From Clostridia bacterium (GTDB lineage: Bacteria; Bacillota; Clostridia; Oscillospirales; Ruminococcaceae): DNA of 5,203 bases. The position numbers were made by a program, and so were the translations under genes. The notes beneath the pieces were generated by a model that was not told the origin of the DNA, did not search any database, and worked only from the letters and a program-made list of their open reading frames with translations. This document shows positions 1-5,125 of the stretch, in pieces; positions within the stretch are counted from its first letter, which is position 1; each line of letters starts with the position of its first letter. The stretch spans positions 1-5,203 of the forward strand of contig QKDG01000174.1 in the NCBI GenBank assembly GCA_003246805.1. The letters are read 5' to 3'.

Positions 1-98
1 ATCACAGTTGATAAGAAATAAATAATAATATGCATTAAACAATGATTTAAATATCGTGGAGAAACCATATTAAATAATTAAGAAAGGAGTGTTAAGCA

Positions 99-602
99 AT
101 GAAAAGATGTATTGCAATTACAATGGTTTTAGTGGCGATATTACTTTCAGGGTGCAGTGAAGCAACCGAAATAAAAGACAATCTTGACAGTATTATTGAA
201 GATATCGAAAGCTATTCGGACCAAAATGAAAGCAATGATAATAGCAGTGATGAAAGCAGTGATGAAAGCAGTGATGAAAGCAATTCAAGCGAGGCGGAAG
301 ACGGGGATGAATGGCCAGATGTAATCCCTGATGAAGTACCCCCACTTGAAAATGTTGTATTTGAAGGCTATTATCCTCTTCAAAAAGGGGCAAGCGAGTA
401 TCAGGTGAATTTTTCAGTATCCAAAGCTAACTCACAGGTTGTTTTGGATTATATTGAAAATCTGACATCATTGGGTTATACCCAAAAATATAAAACTGAT
501 AATAAATTTGGATTGGATTATTTTGGAAGCAATGAGAAATATGATATATTTATTAATGCAGTATTTGATGGAGCAAGTAAAATTGCAATTACTATTAAAT
601 AA
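99..602 (+). CDS. Small secreted lipoprotein with acidic Ser/Asp/Glu repeat, function unknown
   Basis: Predicted membrane-anchored lipoprotein of 167 residues; I do not recognise its family. Residues 1-18 form a lipoprotein signal peptide (MKR charged start, hydrophobic stretch, lipobox LSGC) with Cys19 as the lipidated residue. Residues about 25-70 are strongly acidic and low in complexity, including tandem SSDE units at about 49-61, and probably form a flexible linker between the membrane and a folded domain. Residues about 80-167 look like a small alpha/beta domain: beta-like segments (YQVNFSV, YDIFINAVF, KIAITIK) around a helix (SQVVLDYIENLTSLGY). This layout is common among small clostridial lipoproteins, but I cannot name a ligand. 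The ATG start is well supported by AAAGGAG at 83-89, nine bases upstream. It is apparently monocistronic, closed by the hairpin at 701-732. Gene call is firm; function is unknown. Confidence 0.88.
   Translation: MKRCIAITMVLVAILLSGCSEATEIKDNLDSIIEDIESYSDQNESNDNSSDESSDESSDESNSSEAEDGDEWPDVIPDEVPPLENVVFEGYYPLQKGASEYQVNFSVSKANSQVVLDYIENLTSLGYTQKYKTDNKFGLDYFGSNEKYDIFINAVFDGASKIAITIK
231..278 (+). repeat. In-frame 12-bp tandem repeat coding for SSDE units
   Basis: Three perfect copies of AGCAGTGATGAA lie at 243-254, 255-266 and 267-278. They are preceded by a degenerate copy at 231-242 (AGCAATGATAAT, three differences) and followed by a four-base partial copy. The unit is a multiple of three and in frame, so changes in copy number would lengthen or shorten the acidic linker without breaking the lipoprotein. 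Perfect identity of three units, including codon choice, suggests recent duplication by slippage. Confidence 0.93.
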
Positions 603-700
603 TATATATATAATTAATTAAGTTAGTTTTAGCGTTTCATAAAATCTAATCTTCTTAATTATTTGAAAGCTTGTATCTTTAATTAATAAATGTGGCAAAG

Positions 701-732
701 AAAAAAGCAATGGTGATTACCATTGCTTTTTT
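701..732. terminator. Rho-independent terminator after the first lipoprotein gene
   Basis: A perfect 14-bp stem (AAAAAAGCAATGGT at 701-714 and its complement at 719-732) surrounds a GATT loop. The right arm ends in six T residues and the left arm begins with six A residues, so it can end transcription in either direction. The plus-strand lipoprotein gene about 100 bp upstream is its natural client; no minus-strand gene arrives here from the right. Confidence 0.9.
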
Positions 733-759
733 CGATGTTAAAAATAGAACAATTGATAT

Positions 760-789
760 ACTAACCTTAATTAAAATAGAATGGTTAGT
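760..789. promoter_or_regulatory. Inverted repeat abutting the -35 box, possible operator
   Basis: ACTAACC at 760-766 and GGTTAGT at 783-789 are exact 7-bp inverted copies separated by 16 bp. The right half directly touches the -35 hexamer at 790. Half-sites centred about 23 bp apart (two helical turns) next to a -35 box would suit a dimeric regulator acting on the promoter at 790-817. It lacks a T-tract, so it is not a convincing terminator. The cognate protein is unknown; the regulatory role is inference from position. Confidence 0.45.
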
Positions 790-817
790 TTGACAATTCA
801 AAATTAACTGGTATAAT
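790..817 (+). promoter_or_regulatory. Strong sigma-A type promoter for the second lipoprotein gene
   Basis: TTGACA at 790-795 and TATAAT at 812-817 both match consensus perfectly with a 16-bp spacer, and TGG directly before the -10 supplies an extended -10 element. Transcription should begin near 824, leaving a leader of about 150 nt before the GTG at 976. It is the best promoter match in the window. Confidence 0.85.
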
Positions 818-975
818 TAATAAAATAGTATGTGTTTTTTTGTTTTTGATATATAATTATATTAGTGATATAAATACTAATTTAACGACAATGTATTGTT
901 TACTTAATCAAAAGCGCTGAGCTTATTAAAATCAGCAAAGTTGTGTAGAAGATATGTAAGAAAGTGGGGTTTAAT

Positions 976-1359
976 GTGAAAAATTATTTTTGTCTGCCGT
1001 TTCTAATAATAATATTTTTATGTTTAAGTGTTGGTTGTTCTGATAACAGAGATACTTCAAACTCTAATTTAGCAATTGGTAATTATCAATTTCAAGGAAC
1101 AGATGAATCCTTAAAACCTTTTGTTAATTTAAAAGAAAATAATGAGTTTGTATTTGTTTATTCAGCTATAAGCAGTTATATTCCAGTCGGGACTTATGAG
1201 ATTAATCAGGACAATTTAATTCTGACAACTGATGACGGCAAATACGAATACGTATTTAAAATTAAAAACAACACTGTTATTTTTAATAAGGAAGCTTCAG
1301 ATTCTTATATTGGTGATTCATTAAAAGATGGTGCAGTTTTTATATTAGAAAGAGAATAG
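976..1359 (+). CDS. Small lipoprotein with beta-rich C-terminal domain
   Basis: Predicted lipoprotein of 127 residues. I chose the GTG at 976 (MKNYFCL...) over the in-frame GTG at 964, because the latter lies inside the purine-rich AAAGTGGGG stretch (961-969) that best serves as ribosome binding site, and because a Lys-rich start suits a signal peptide. The hydrophobic segment at residues 4-19 ends in SVGC, making Cys21 the lipidated residue. The mature part (about 25-127) is predicted mostly beta: YQF, FVNLKENNEFVFVYS, PVGTYEINQDNLILTTDDGK, YEYVFKIKNNTVIF. This pattern (feature-poor ENNEF strand, GTYEI, DDGKYEYVFKI) reminds me of a small beta domain in Firmicute lipoproteins and at the C-terminus of some BlaR1/M56-type sensors; that resemblance is from memory and unconfirmed. 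It has its own strong promoter at 790-817, suggesting high or switchable expression. Function unknown. Confidence 0.83.
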   Translation: MKNYFCLPFLIIIFLCLSVGCSDNRDTSNSNLAIGNYQFQGTDESLKPFVNLKENNEFVFVYSAISSYIPVGTYEINQDNLILTTDDGKYEYVFKIKNNTVIFNKEASDSYIGDSLKDGAVFILERE

Positions 1360-1436
1360 ACAAACCCTTAAAAAGTTTATCTTACTATCTGGTGCAGATG
1401 TAAAAATAGAGCTTCCACCCATTTCAACGTGTAAAA

Positions 1437-1464
1437 ATTATACGCCAGCCAATGTGAATATCAA
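1437..1464 (-). promoter_or_regulatory. Possible minus-strand promoter, antisense to the second lipoprotein gene
   Basis: Reading the minus strand, TTGATA (1464-1459) and TATAAT (1442-1437) are spaced by 16 bp. A transcript would begin near 1430 and run into the 3' end of the 976-1359 gene as antisense RNA. A 25-codon minus-strand ORF starts with ATG at 1422-1420 but has no ribosome binding site. Chance matches are common in AT-rich DNA, so confidence is low. Confidence 0.35.
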
Positions 1465-1505
1465 TGTTAAAATCATGAATCTTAAATTTTATAACGAAAA
1501 AAGAA

Positions 1506-1529
1506 CGATACCTTATTTTAAAGGTATCG
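1506..1529 (-). terminator. Hairpin with minus-strand T-tract, probable terminator
   Basis: A perfect 9-bp stem (CGATACCTT at 1506-1514, complement at 1521-1529) has an ATTTTA loop. Read on the minus strand it is followed by TTCTTTTTTCG, so it fits a terminator for transcripts coming from the purA side. On the plus strand no T-tract follows. Confidence 0.6.
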
Positions 1530-1549
1530 CAGAACGTCGAAAAACTATG

Positions 1550-1637
1550 ATTTTTGATGCGAAGGGGTGTGGGGCCGATCGCAAAGCCCCCGCAAATACG
1601 TGATTCAATTTATAATATAATTGTAGAAAATGACTTT
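1550..1637 (-). repeat. Dispersed intergenic repeat, copy A
   Basis: Read on the minus strand, this stretch resembles 4072-4148 of the plus strand. The core at 1600-1576 matches 4108-4132 at 21 of 25 positions (shared CGT, TTTGCGGGGG, TTTGC, TCG). The preceding 30 bases match at about 22 positions (AGTC, TTCTAC, TATTA), and the following CCCTT..GC...AAAAAT is shared. Copy A has about nine extra bases (around GCCCCACAC) after the core. Its GC-rich core contrasts with AT-rich surroundings. No coding sequence or target-site duplication is evident. It lies downstream of purA. Confidence 0.65.
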
Positions 1638-1645
1638 TTCTACAA
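1621..1645. terminator. Hairpin downstream of purA
   Basis: A perfect 10-bp stem (TTGTAGAAAA at 1621-1630, complement at 1636-1645) with a TGACT loop. The arms are A4/T4-rich; on the minus strand it is followed by TTATATTATAA. It probably acts with the hairpin at 1650-1673 to stop purA transcripts, though the U-tract is imperfect. Part of it lies inside repeat copy A. Confidence 0.5.
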
Positions 1646-1649
1646 GCTG

Positions 1650-1673
1650 AGGCTACTCAAAAATGAGTAGCCT
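1650..1673. terminator. Terminator hairpin between convergent genes
   Basis: A perfect 9-bp stem (AGGCTACTC at 1650-1658, complement at 1665-1673) has an AAAAAT loop. The final stem T and three more T residues follow on the plus strand, so it best fits a plus-strand terminator. It sits 15 bp past the purA stop and can also fold in the purA transcript, where no T-tract directly follows. Confidence 0.7.
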
Positions 1674-1688
1674 TTTCATGTCAATTAA

Positions 1689-2987
1689 TTACCAGACATT
1701 AACGTTGCTTTCTCTTCTTATGATATCTTCTCTTTTAGGCCCGTTTGATACATAAGTGATAGGAAAGCCAACTTTTTCTTCGATGAACTCTACATATTTC
1801 TTTGCATTTTCAGGGAGCTCGTCGTAGCTTTTAATTCCACGTATATCGCACTTCCATCCGTCAAGATATTCTATAACTGGCTTAGCTTTGTTCAATACAG
1901 GGGTTACAGGGAACTCGTCGGTAACAACTCCGTCAATCTCATAGCCTGTGCAAACAGGGATTTTGTCAAGGTATCCCAAAACATCAAGCAAGGATAAAAC
2001 AACATCTGTTGCACCTTGCATCATGCAACCGTATTTTGTAGCAGCAACGTCAAACCAGCCCATTCTTCTTGGGCGGCCTGTTGTAGCGCCATATTCCCCG
2101 CAGTCTCCGCCACGACGCCTTAGCTCCTCAGCTTCGTCCCCAAATATCTCGCTGACAAACGCACCTGCTCCGACAGCTGAAGAATACGCCTTGGCAACAA
2201 CAATAATCTGCTTTATCTGATGAGGTGGAATTCCGGCGCCAACCGTCGCAAATCCTGCAAGCGGTGATGAAGATGTAACAAAAGGATAAATTCCGTTATC
2301 AGTATCTTTTAGTGAGCCAAGCTGGCCTTCTAATAGAATCTCCTTACCCTCTTTGATTGCCTGATGTAAAAATGCTGTTACGTTAGCAACCATTGGCTTC
2401 AATTTTTCACGATAGGCAGAAATTTTTTCAAACAAAGCCTTAGCATCAAGCAAATCTGCTCCTGCATACATTGATTTTATATAATTATTCTTAATTTCGC
2501 ATACCTTTGCAAGTCGCTCCATCAAAATTTCATCATCGAATATTTCGCCCACCTGAATTCCGATTTTTAAATATTTATCAGAATAAAAAGGAGCAATACC
2601 TGATTTTGTTGAGCCAAAGCTGTTTTTCCCCAACCTTTTTTCTTCAAGCTCATCAAAAAGAATATGATATGGCATTAAAACTTGTGCCCTGTCTGAAACA
2701 AGCAGTTTTGGCATCGGAACACCTCTTGAAGTAACGCTTTCAAGCTCGTTAAAGAACTTGTCAATATCAAAAGCTACACCCTGAGCAATAATATTTACTG
2801 CATTTTTAGAAAAAACACCAGATGGGAGAAGATGAAGTGCAAATTTTCCGTATTCGTTTATAATTGTATGCCCTGCATTTGCTCCACCCTGGAATCTTAC
2901 AACTACGTCAGAATCAACGGCTAAAAGGTCGGTAATTTTCCCTTTGCCCTCGTCGCCCCAGTTTGCGCCAACTATCGCTTTAACCAT
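1689..2987 (-). CDS. purA: Adenylosuccinate synthetase
   Basis: Cytoplasmic enzyme joining IMP and aspartate with GTP to make adenylosuccinate, the first committed step from IMP to AMP. At 432 residues it has normal family length. Family motifs are clear: GDEGKGK at 11-17 (Asp12 as catalytic acid by position), FQGGANAGHT at 32-41 (His40 catalytic), GSTKSGIAPFYSDK at 125-138, EGQLGSLKD at 220-228, YPFVTSS at 234-240, ATTGRPRRMGWFD at 302-314 and SNGPKRE at 414-420 near the guanine site. Several differ from the Escherichia coli form (GTTGRGIGPAYEDK, EGAQG), a variant I associate with clostridial PurA rather than decay. The C-terminus extends a few residues beyond my expectation (RRESNVNVW). The ATG is set by GGAGG at 2997-3001, nine bases upstream. 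It lies about 100 bp downstream of the LysR gene, same direction, with a candidate promoter of its own. Confidence 0.96.
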   Translation of the reverse strand: MVKAIVGANWGDEGKGKITDLLAVDSDVVVRFQGGANAGHTIINEYGKFALHLLPSGVFSKNAVNIIAQGVAFDIDKFFNELESVTSRGVPMPKLLVSDRAQVLMPYHILFDELEEKRLGKNSFGSTKSGIAPFYSDKYLKIGIQVGEIFDDEILMERLAKVCEIKNNYIKSMYAGADLLDAKALFEKISAYREKLKPMVANVTAFLHQAIKEGKEILLEGQLGSLKDTDNGIYPFVTSSSPLAGFATVGAGIPPHQIKQIIVVAKAYSSAVGAGAFVSEIFGDEAEELRRRGGDCGEYGATTGRPRRMGWFDVAATKYGCMMQGATDVVLSLLDVLGYLDKIPVCTGYEIDGVVTDEFPVTPVLNKAKPVIEYLDGWKCDIRGIKSYDELPENAKKYVEFIEEKVGFPITYVSNGPKREDIIRRESNVNVW

Positions 2988-3024
2988 TTATAAAATCCTC
3001 CAAAAATTATTTAAGCCCTTGTAT

Positions 3025-3053
3025 ATAATATCACCAAAATATATATAAGTAAA
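3025..3053 (-). promoter_or_regulatory. Candidate purA promoter
   Basis: On the minus strand, TTTACT (3053-3048) and TATTAT (3030-3025) are separated by 17 bp, matching consensus at 4 of 6 and 5 of 6 positions. Transcription would begin near 3018, giving a leader of about 30 nt before the purA ATG. The whole LysR-purA gap is very AT-rich, so other -10-like sites exist. No PurR-box palindrome or purine riboswitch fold is visible. Confidence 0.45.
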
Positions 3054-3086
3054 ATATATATTTATTATAAGTATTATAAAAATTAA

Positions 3087-3968
3087 TTATATCATAGTTG
3101 CCAATAGTTTTTTACCTGCCTGAGAAACAGGAATTTTCTCGCTTGTTATCACACATATTTTGCGTGATGGTATTGGCTTTGATAACGTAAGCTCAAATAG
3201 AGTTCCTTTTTCAAAGCTGTCAGTCGCAAAGCTTTTAACAACACAACCTATTCCCATATCACGCTCTGCAAATTTTACTATTAAATCACTTGTCGCCAGT
3301 TCAAACTCAGGTTCAAGAAAAACATTGTTCTGGGCAAGGAAATTGTCGACAAACCGCCTTGTGCTGGTATTTTTTTCAAGGCAGATAGTCGGCAGCCTTT
3401 CAAGCTCAGATAATCCGACTGTTTTGCCATGCAGCCAACCGAACCTGCTTGAAGCGACAAAGGTATCAGCAACCTCTCCCACATCGGTTATTGAATAATC
3501 CTTGCTTTCGTCAACTGGTGAGCTTACTATTCCAAAATCAATTTTGCCCTCTTTAAGGCTTTTAATTGTTTCCGGCGTAGGGGCATTTGATACAATGATT
3601 TTTATGCCCGGATAACTTCGGTGAAATTTTTCAAGATAAGGCAGAAGATAAAAACGCAAAGTCATATCGCTTGCGCCTATTCGAATTTCGCCATTTTCAA
3701 AATTCAACATCTCTTCAAGTTTTTTTTCGCCTTTAAGTATTATTTCATATCCTTGTTTAATATATTCAAATAAAACCTCTCCCTCGGGTGTGAGCTGAAC
3801 ACCCTTTGGCGCACGGAAAAACAAAGTGCAGCCTAGGCCATTTTCAAGCTGTTTGATTGCCTGGCTGACAGCTGGTTGGGATATATAAAGCTGCTGTGCC
3901 GCAAGCGTAACGCTTTTATGTGTAGCAACATAATAAAAGACCTTATAATATTCAAGATTGACAAACAT
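3087..3968 (-). CDS. LysR-family transcriptional regulator
   Basis: DNA-binding regulator of 293 residues, usual LysR length. The N-terminal winged helix-turn-helix spans about residues 5-63: FYYVATHKSVTLAAQQL, recognition helix SQPAVSQAIKQLE at 30-42, then the wing and LTPEG at 59-63. A linker helix (64-88) leads to the effector domain from residue 95 (IRIGASDMTLRFYLLPYL), with the typical FHRSYPGIKI and LKEGKIDFGIV segments. Such proteins usually act as tetramers responding to a small metabolite, often on a neighbouring gene; the ligand here cannot be read from sequence. The ATG is supported by AGGGGAAG at 3973-3980. It is transcribed in the same direction as purA, so it lacks the usual divergent target; the nearest candidates are itself and purA. 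It has a good promoter at 3998-4026. Confidence 0.95.
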   Translation of the reverse strand: MFVNLEYYKVFYYVATHKSVTLAAQQLYISQPAVSQAIKQLENGLGCTLFFRAPKGVQLTPEGEVLFEYIKQGYEIILKGEKKLEEMLNFENGEIRIGASDMTLRFYLLPYLEKFHRSYPGIKIIVSNAPTPETIKSLKEGKIDFGIVSSPVDESKDYSITDVGEVADTFVASSRFGWLHGKTVGLSELERLPTICLEKNTSTRRFVDNFLAQNNVFLEPEFELATSDLIVKFAERDMGIGCVVKSFATDSFEKGTLFELTLSKPIPSRKICVITSEKIPVSQAGKKLLATMI

Positions 3969-3997
3969 ATAACTTCCCCTTATTGTTATTATTATTT

Positions 3998-4026
3998 ATT
4001 ATACAACAAAACAAATCAATTATCAA
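3998..4026 (-). promoter_or_regulatory. Promoter of the LysR gene
   Basis: On the minus strand TTGATA (4026-4021) and TATAAT (4003-3998) have the ideal 17-bp spacing, matching consensus at 5 of 6 and 6 of 6 positions. Transcription would begin about 3991, about 22 nt before the ATG. The -35 box lies right beside the T-tract of the upstream terminator, so little room remains for upstream regulator sites. Confidence 0.75.
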
Positions 4027-4027
4027 C

Positions 4028-4061
4028 AAAAAAGCACATCATTATAAAAATGAGTGCTTTT
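4028..4061 (-). terminator. Rho-independent terminator of the peptidase gene
   Basis: AAAAGCAC (4030-4037) pairs with GTGCTTTT (4054-4061), and TCAT (4039-4042) with ATGA (4050-4053) across a single bulged A, giving a 12-bp stem and a seven-base loop. Read on the minus strand it ends in six T residues (4033-4028). It separates the peptidase transcript from the LysR promoter. Confidence 0.85.
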
Positions 4062-4071
4062 AGCATGTTAA

Positions 4072-4148
4072 ATAGTCTTATTCTACGGCTTTATTACAAA
4101 TCAGGTGCGTGTTTGCGGGGGGTTTGCAGTCGCCCTTTGCGTAAAAAT
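4072..4148 (+). repeat. Dispersed intergenic repeat, copy B
   Basis: Plus-strand counterpart of copy A at 1550-1637 (minus strand). The GC-rich core CGTGTTTGCGGGGGG at 4108-4122 continues to TCG at 4130-4132. The 5' arm at 4072-4101 and the 3' tail (CCCTTTGC, then AAAAAT at 4143-4148) also match copy A. It is about 11 bp shorter than copy A overall. It sits between the peptidase stop and its terminator, reading opposite to that gene, whereas copy A reads in the same direction as purA, so orientation does not follow transcription. Confidence 0.62.
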
Positions 4149-4166
4149 AAGAGAATGCTTTAAGTT

Positions 4167-5054
4167 TTATTGATTTAAAACTACAATTGCCTGGCAACCG
4201 AGCTGACGCCATCTTAACATAAAAACTTCTTTATCATATGTAACTTTTCCGTATTGAGGGCAATTAAAATAAACTTTATCCTCATCATAACCAGTTAAAA
4301 CAAGGCAATGCTCTCGAGCAATAAATTCAACTCTTTCTCCCGAATTAACCTCCACCCATGTATCTACAATAAACGGTGTCAACATCATATCTGTTGCCCA
4401 CACTATAACTGGAATGTCCTGGCTGACATAATAGAAAAGCTCATCAGAATAGCAGTTTGTGATGTCACTGATATTATAAGAACCACCATAAGCTGAGATA
4501 ATATCATTCATTGCATCAACTATAACCGGCGCATAGCAACCATAAGAACTTGAAAATGCAGGGTTTCCTATAAAATATTCCGTTGGGCTATATCCAGTTA
4601 CAATTCCATCATTATATTCAGGATGAGGTGCTTGCCTTAAATAATCACAAGCTTCTGTTGCAGTGATATCATATCCCAGATGATTCAAAACCATTGTGGC
4701 GCTCACAATTTCACAACCCGTTGGAAGCCCGACACTATACTGGTTTATTAAAGGAACATCTGTAATCATATAATTTGCAGGAATATCTAAAACTTCCTGA
4801 TTTGTTGTTGTATAGTTGTTGTTAAAAACAAGGATGGTGTGTTCCTCATCAACAGCCAATGGGTTATCTGACATCATAATTGTAGTTGACTGAGTTGTCG
4901 TGGTGGTTTCTGAAAAAGTTTCAGATTGAACTGCGTAAACGCGTTCTTCACTAATTAAGCTTTCTTCTGATGATTGCGAAACATATAACGAACTTTTGCA
5001 TGAAGTAAACAAAGTTATTAGCATAATAGCAAGAACAAATTTTAAAATTTTCAA
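4167..5054 (-). CDS. Lipoprotein with C39-like cysteine peptidase domain
   Basis: Predicted surface lipoprotein of 295 residues. A signal peptide (MKILKFVLAIMLITL) ends in a lipobox FTSC with lipid Cys19. Residues 20-90 form a Ser/Thr/Glu-rich linker including TTTTTQSTT at 50-58. From about 97 a C39-like (papain-fold) domain follows: ITDVPLINQY with Gln105 as probable oxyanion-hole residue, LPTGCEIVSATMVLNHLGY with nucleophile Cys114, and EHCLVLTGYD with His249. The next segment reads VYFNCPQYG at 261-269, where many relatives have NDP, so the third catalytic residue is uncertain (Asn264 may serve). Such domains are found in Firmicute surface proteins with mostly unknown substrates. No ABC transporter is adjacent, so this is not evidence of a bacteriocin exporter. 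The start is TTG: an in-frame TAA lies three codons upstream and AAAGG (5064-5068) is well placed. Confidence 0.88.
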   Translation of the reverse strand: MKILKFVLAIMLITLFTSCKSSLYVSQSSEESLISEERVYAVQSETFSETTTTTQSTTIMMSDNPLAVDEEHTILVFNNNYTTTNQEVLDIPANYMITDVPLINQYSVGLPTGCEIVSATMVLNHLGYDITATEACDYLRQAPHPEYNDGIVTGYSPTEYFIGNPAFSSSYGCYAPVIVDAMNDIISAYGGSYNISDITNCYSDELFYYVSQDIPVIVWATDMMLTPFIVDTWVEVNSGERVEFIAREHCLVLTGYDEDKVYFNCPQYGKVTYDKEVFMLRWRQLGCQAIVVLNQ

Positions 5055-5095
5055 TATTATTTACCTTTCCTTATAAAATTTATATTTGCTAACTA

Positions 5096-5124
5096 TTGAC
5101 AATAATATGATTTTGAAGTAATAT
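5096..5124 (+). promoter_or_regulatory. Promoter of the right-edge Fur-like gene
   Basis: TTGACA at 5096-5101 is a perfect -35, followed after 17 bp by TAATAT at 5119-5124 (4 of 6). Transcription would begin around 5131, inside the palindrome at 5126-5148, so a bound repressor would block initiation directly. Confidence 0.6.
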
Positions 5125-5125
5125 G

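Larger units (their letters stand above)
603..963. other. Intergenic region between the two lipoprotein genes
   Basis: This 361-bp gap has no credible coding region. It holds the terminator at 701-732, an inverted repeat at 760-789, a near-ideal promoter at 790-817 and the long leader of the downstream gene. The leader (about 824-975) has a T7 run at 835-841 and small hairpins: ATTAGT/ACTAAT at 861-881, ACAAT/ATTGT at 888-899 and GCTGA/TCAGC at 916-936. None matches a riboswitch class I can recognise. The stretch 603-700 is plain AT-rich sequence. Confidence 0.75.
1360..1688. other. Intergenic region between convergent lipoprotein gene and purA
   Basis: This 329-bp gap lies between convergent genes. 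It contains a possible minus-strand promoter (1437-1464), a hairpin at 1506-1529, one copy of the dispersed repeat (1550-1637) and two hairpins near the purA end (1621-1645 and 1650-1673). On the plus strand there is an 84-codon stop-free run from 1349 to the TGA at 1601-1603. Its only start candidates (GTG 1454, ATG 1475) lack a ribosome binding site, and its last third lies within the repeat, so I do not call it a gene. It might be the eroded remains of one, or chance. Confidence 0.7.

Noticed and set aside
193..393. Minus-strand ORF rich in His/Cys/Phe opposite the first lipoprotein
   Set aside because: Its HCFH repeats are merely the complement of the SSDE-coding tandem repeat; no ribosome binding site and no plausible protein.
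824..975. Possible riboswitch in the long leader
   Set aside because: Only short 5-6 bp hairpins are visible and no conserved aptamer motif or terminator/antiterminator pair can be drawn.
1420..1422. Minus-strand 25-codon ORF starting MGGSSIFTSAP
   Set aside because: No ribosome binding site, and it overlaps the lipoprotein 3' end; only the weak candidate promoter nearby supports it.
1571..1590. GGGGC...GCCCC hairpin as a terminator
   Set aside because: The stem is short with a ten-base loop and no T-tract; it is better seen as part of repeat copy A.
1948..2220. Plus-strand ORF of 90 codons inside purA
   Set aside because: Lies wholly opposite a certain PurA reading frame, including its conserved ATTGRPRRMGWFD motif; no start signals.
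2507..2734. Plus-strand ORF inside purA
   Set aside because: Antisense to a conserved gene with no ribosome binding site or recognisable domain.
3160..3498. Plus-strand ORF of 112 codons inside the LysR gene
   Set aside because: Shadow of the LysR effector domain coding region; composition does not look like a real protein.
3876..4163. Plus-strand ORF spanning the LysR 5' end and the intergenic region
   Set aside because: It crosses the LysR N-terminus, its promoter, a terminator hairpin and repeat copy B, all better explained as such.
4308..4496. Plus-strand ORF inside the peptidase gene
   Set aside because: Antisense to the peptidase domain with no initiation signals.
4167..5054. Bacteriocin-processing C39 peptidase
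   Set aside because: It is a stand-alone lipoprotein without the ABC transporter membrane and ATPase domains, and no double-glycine leader peptide gene is adjacent.
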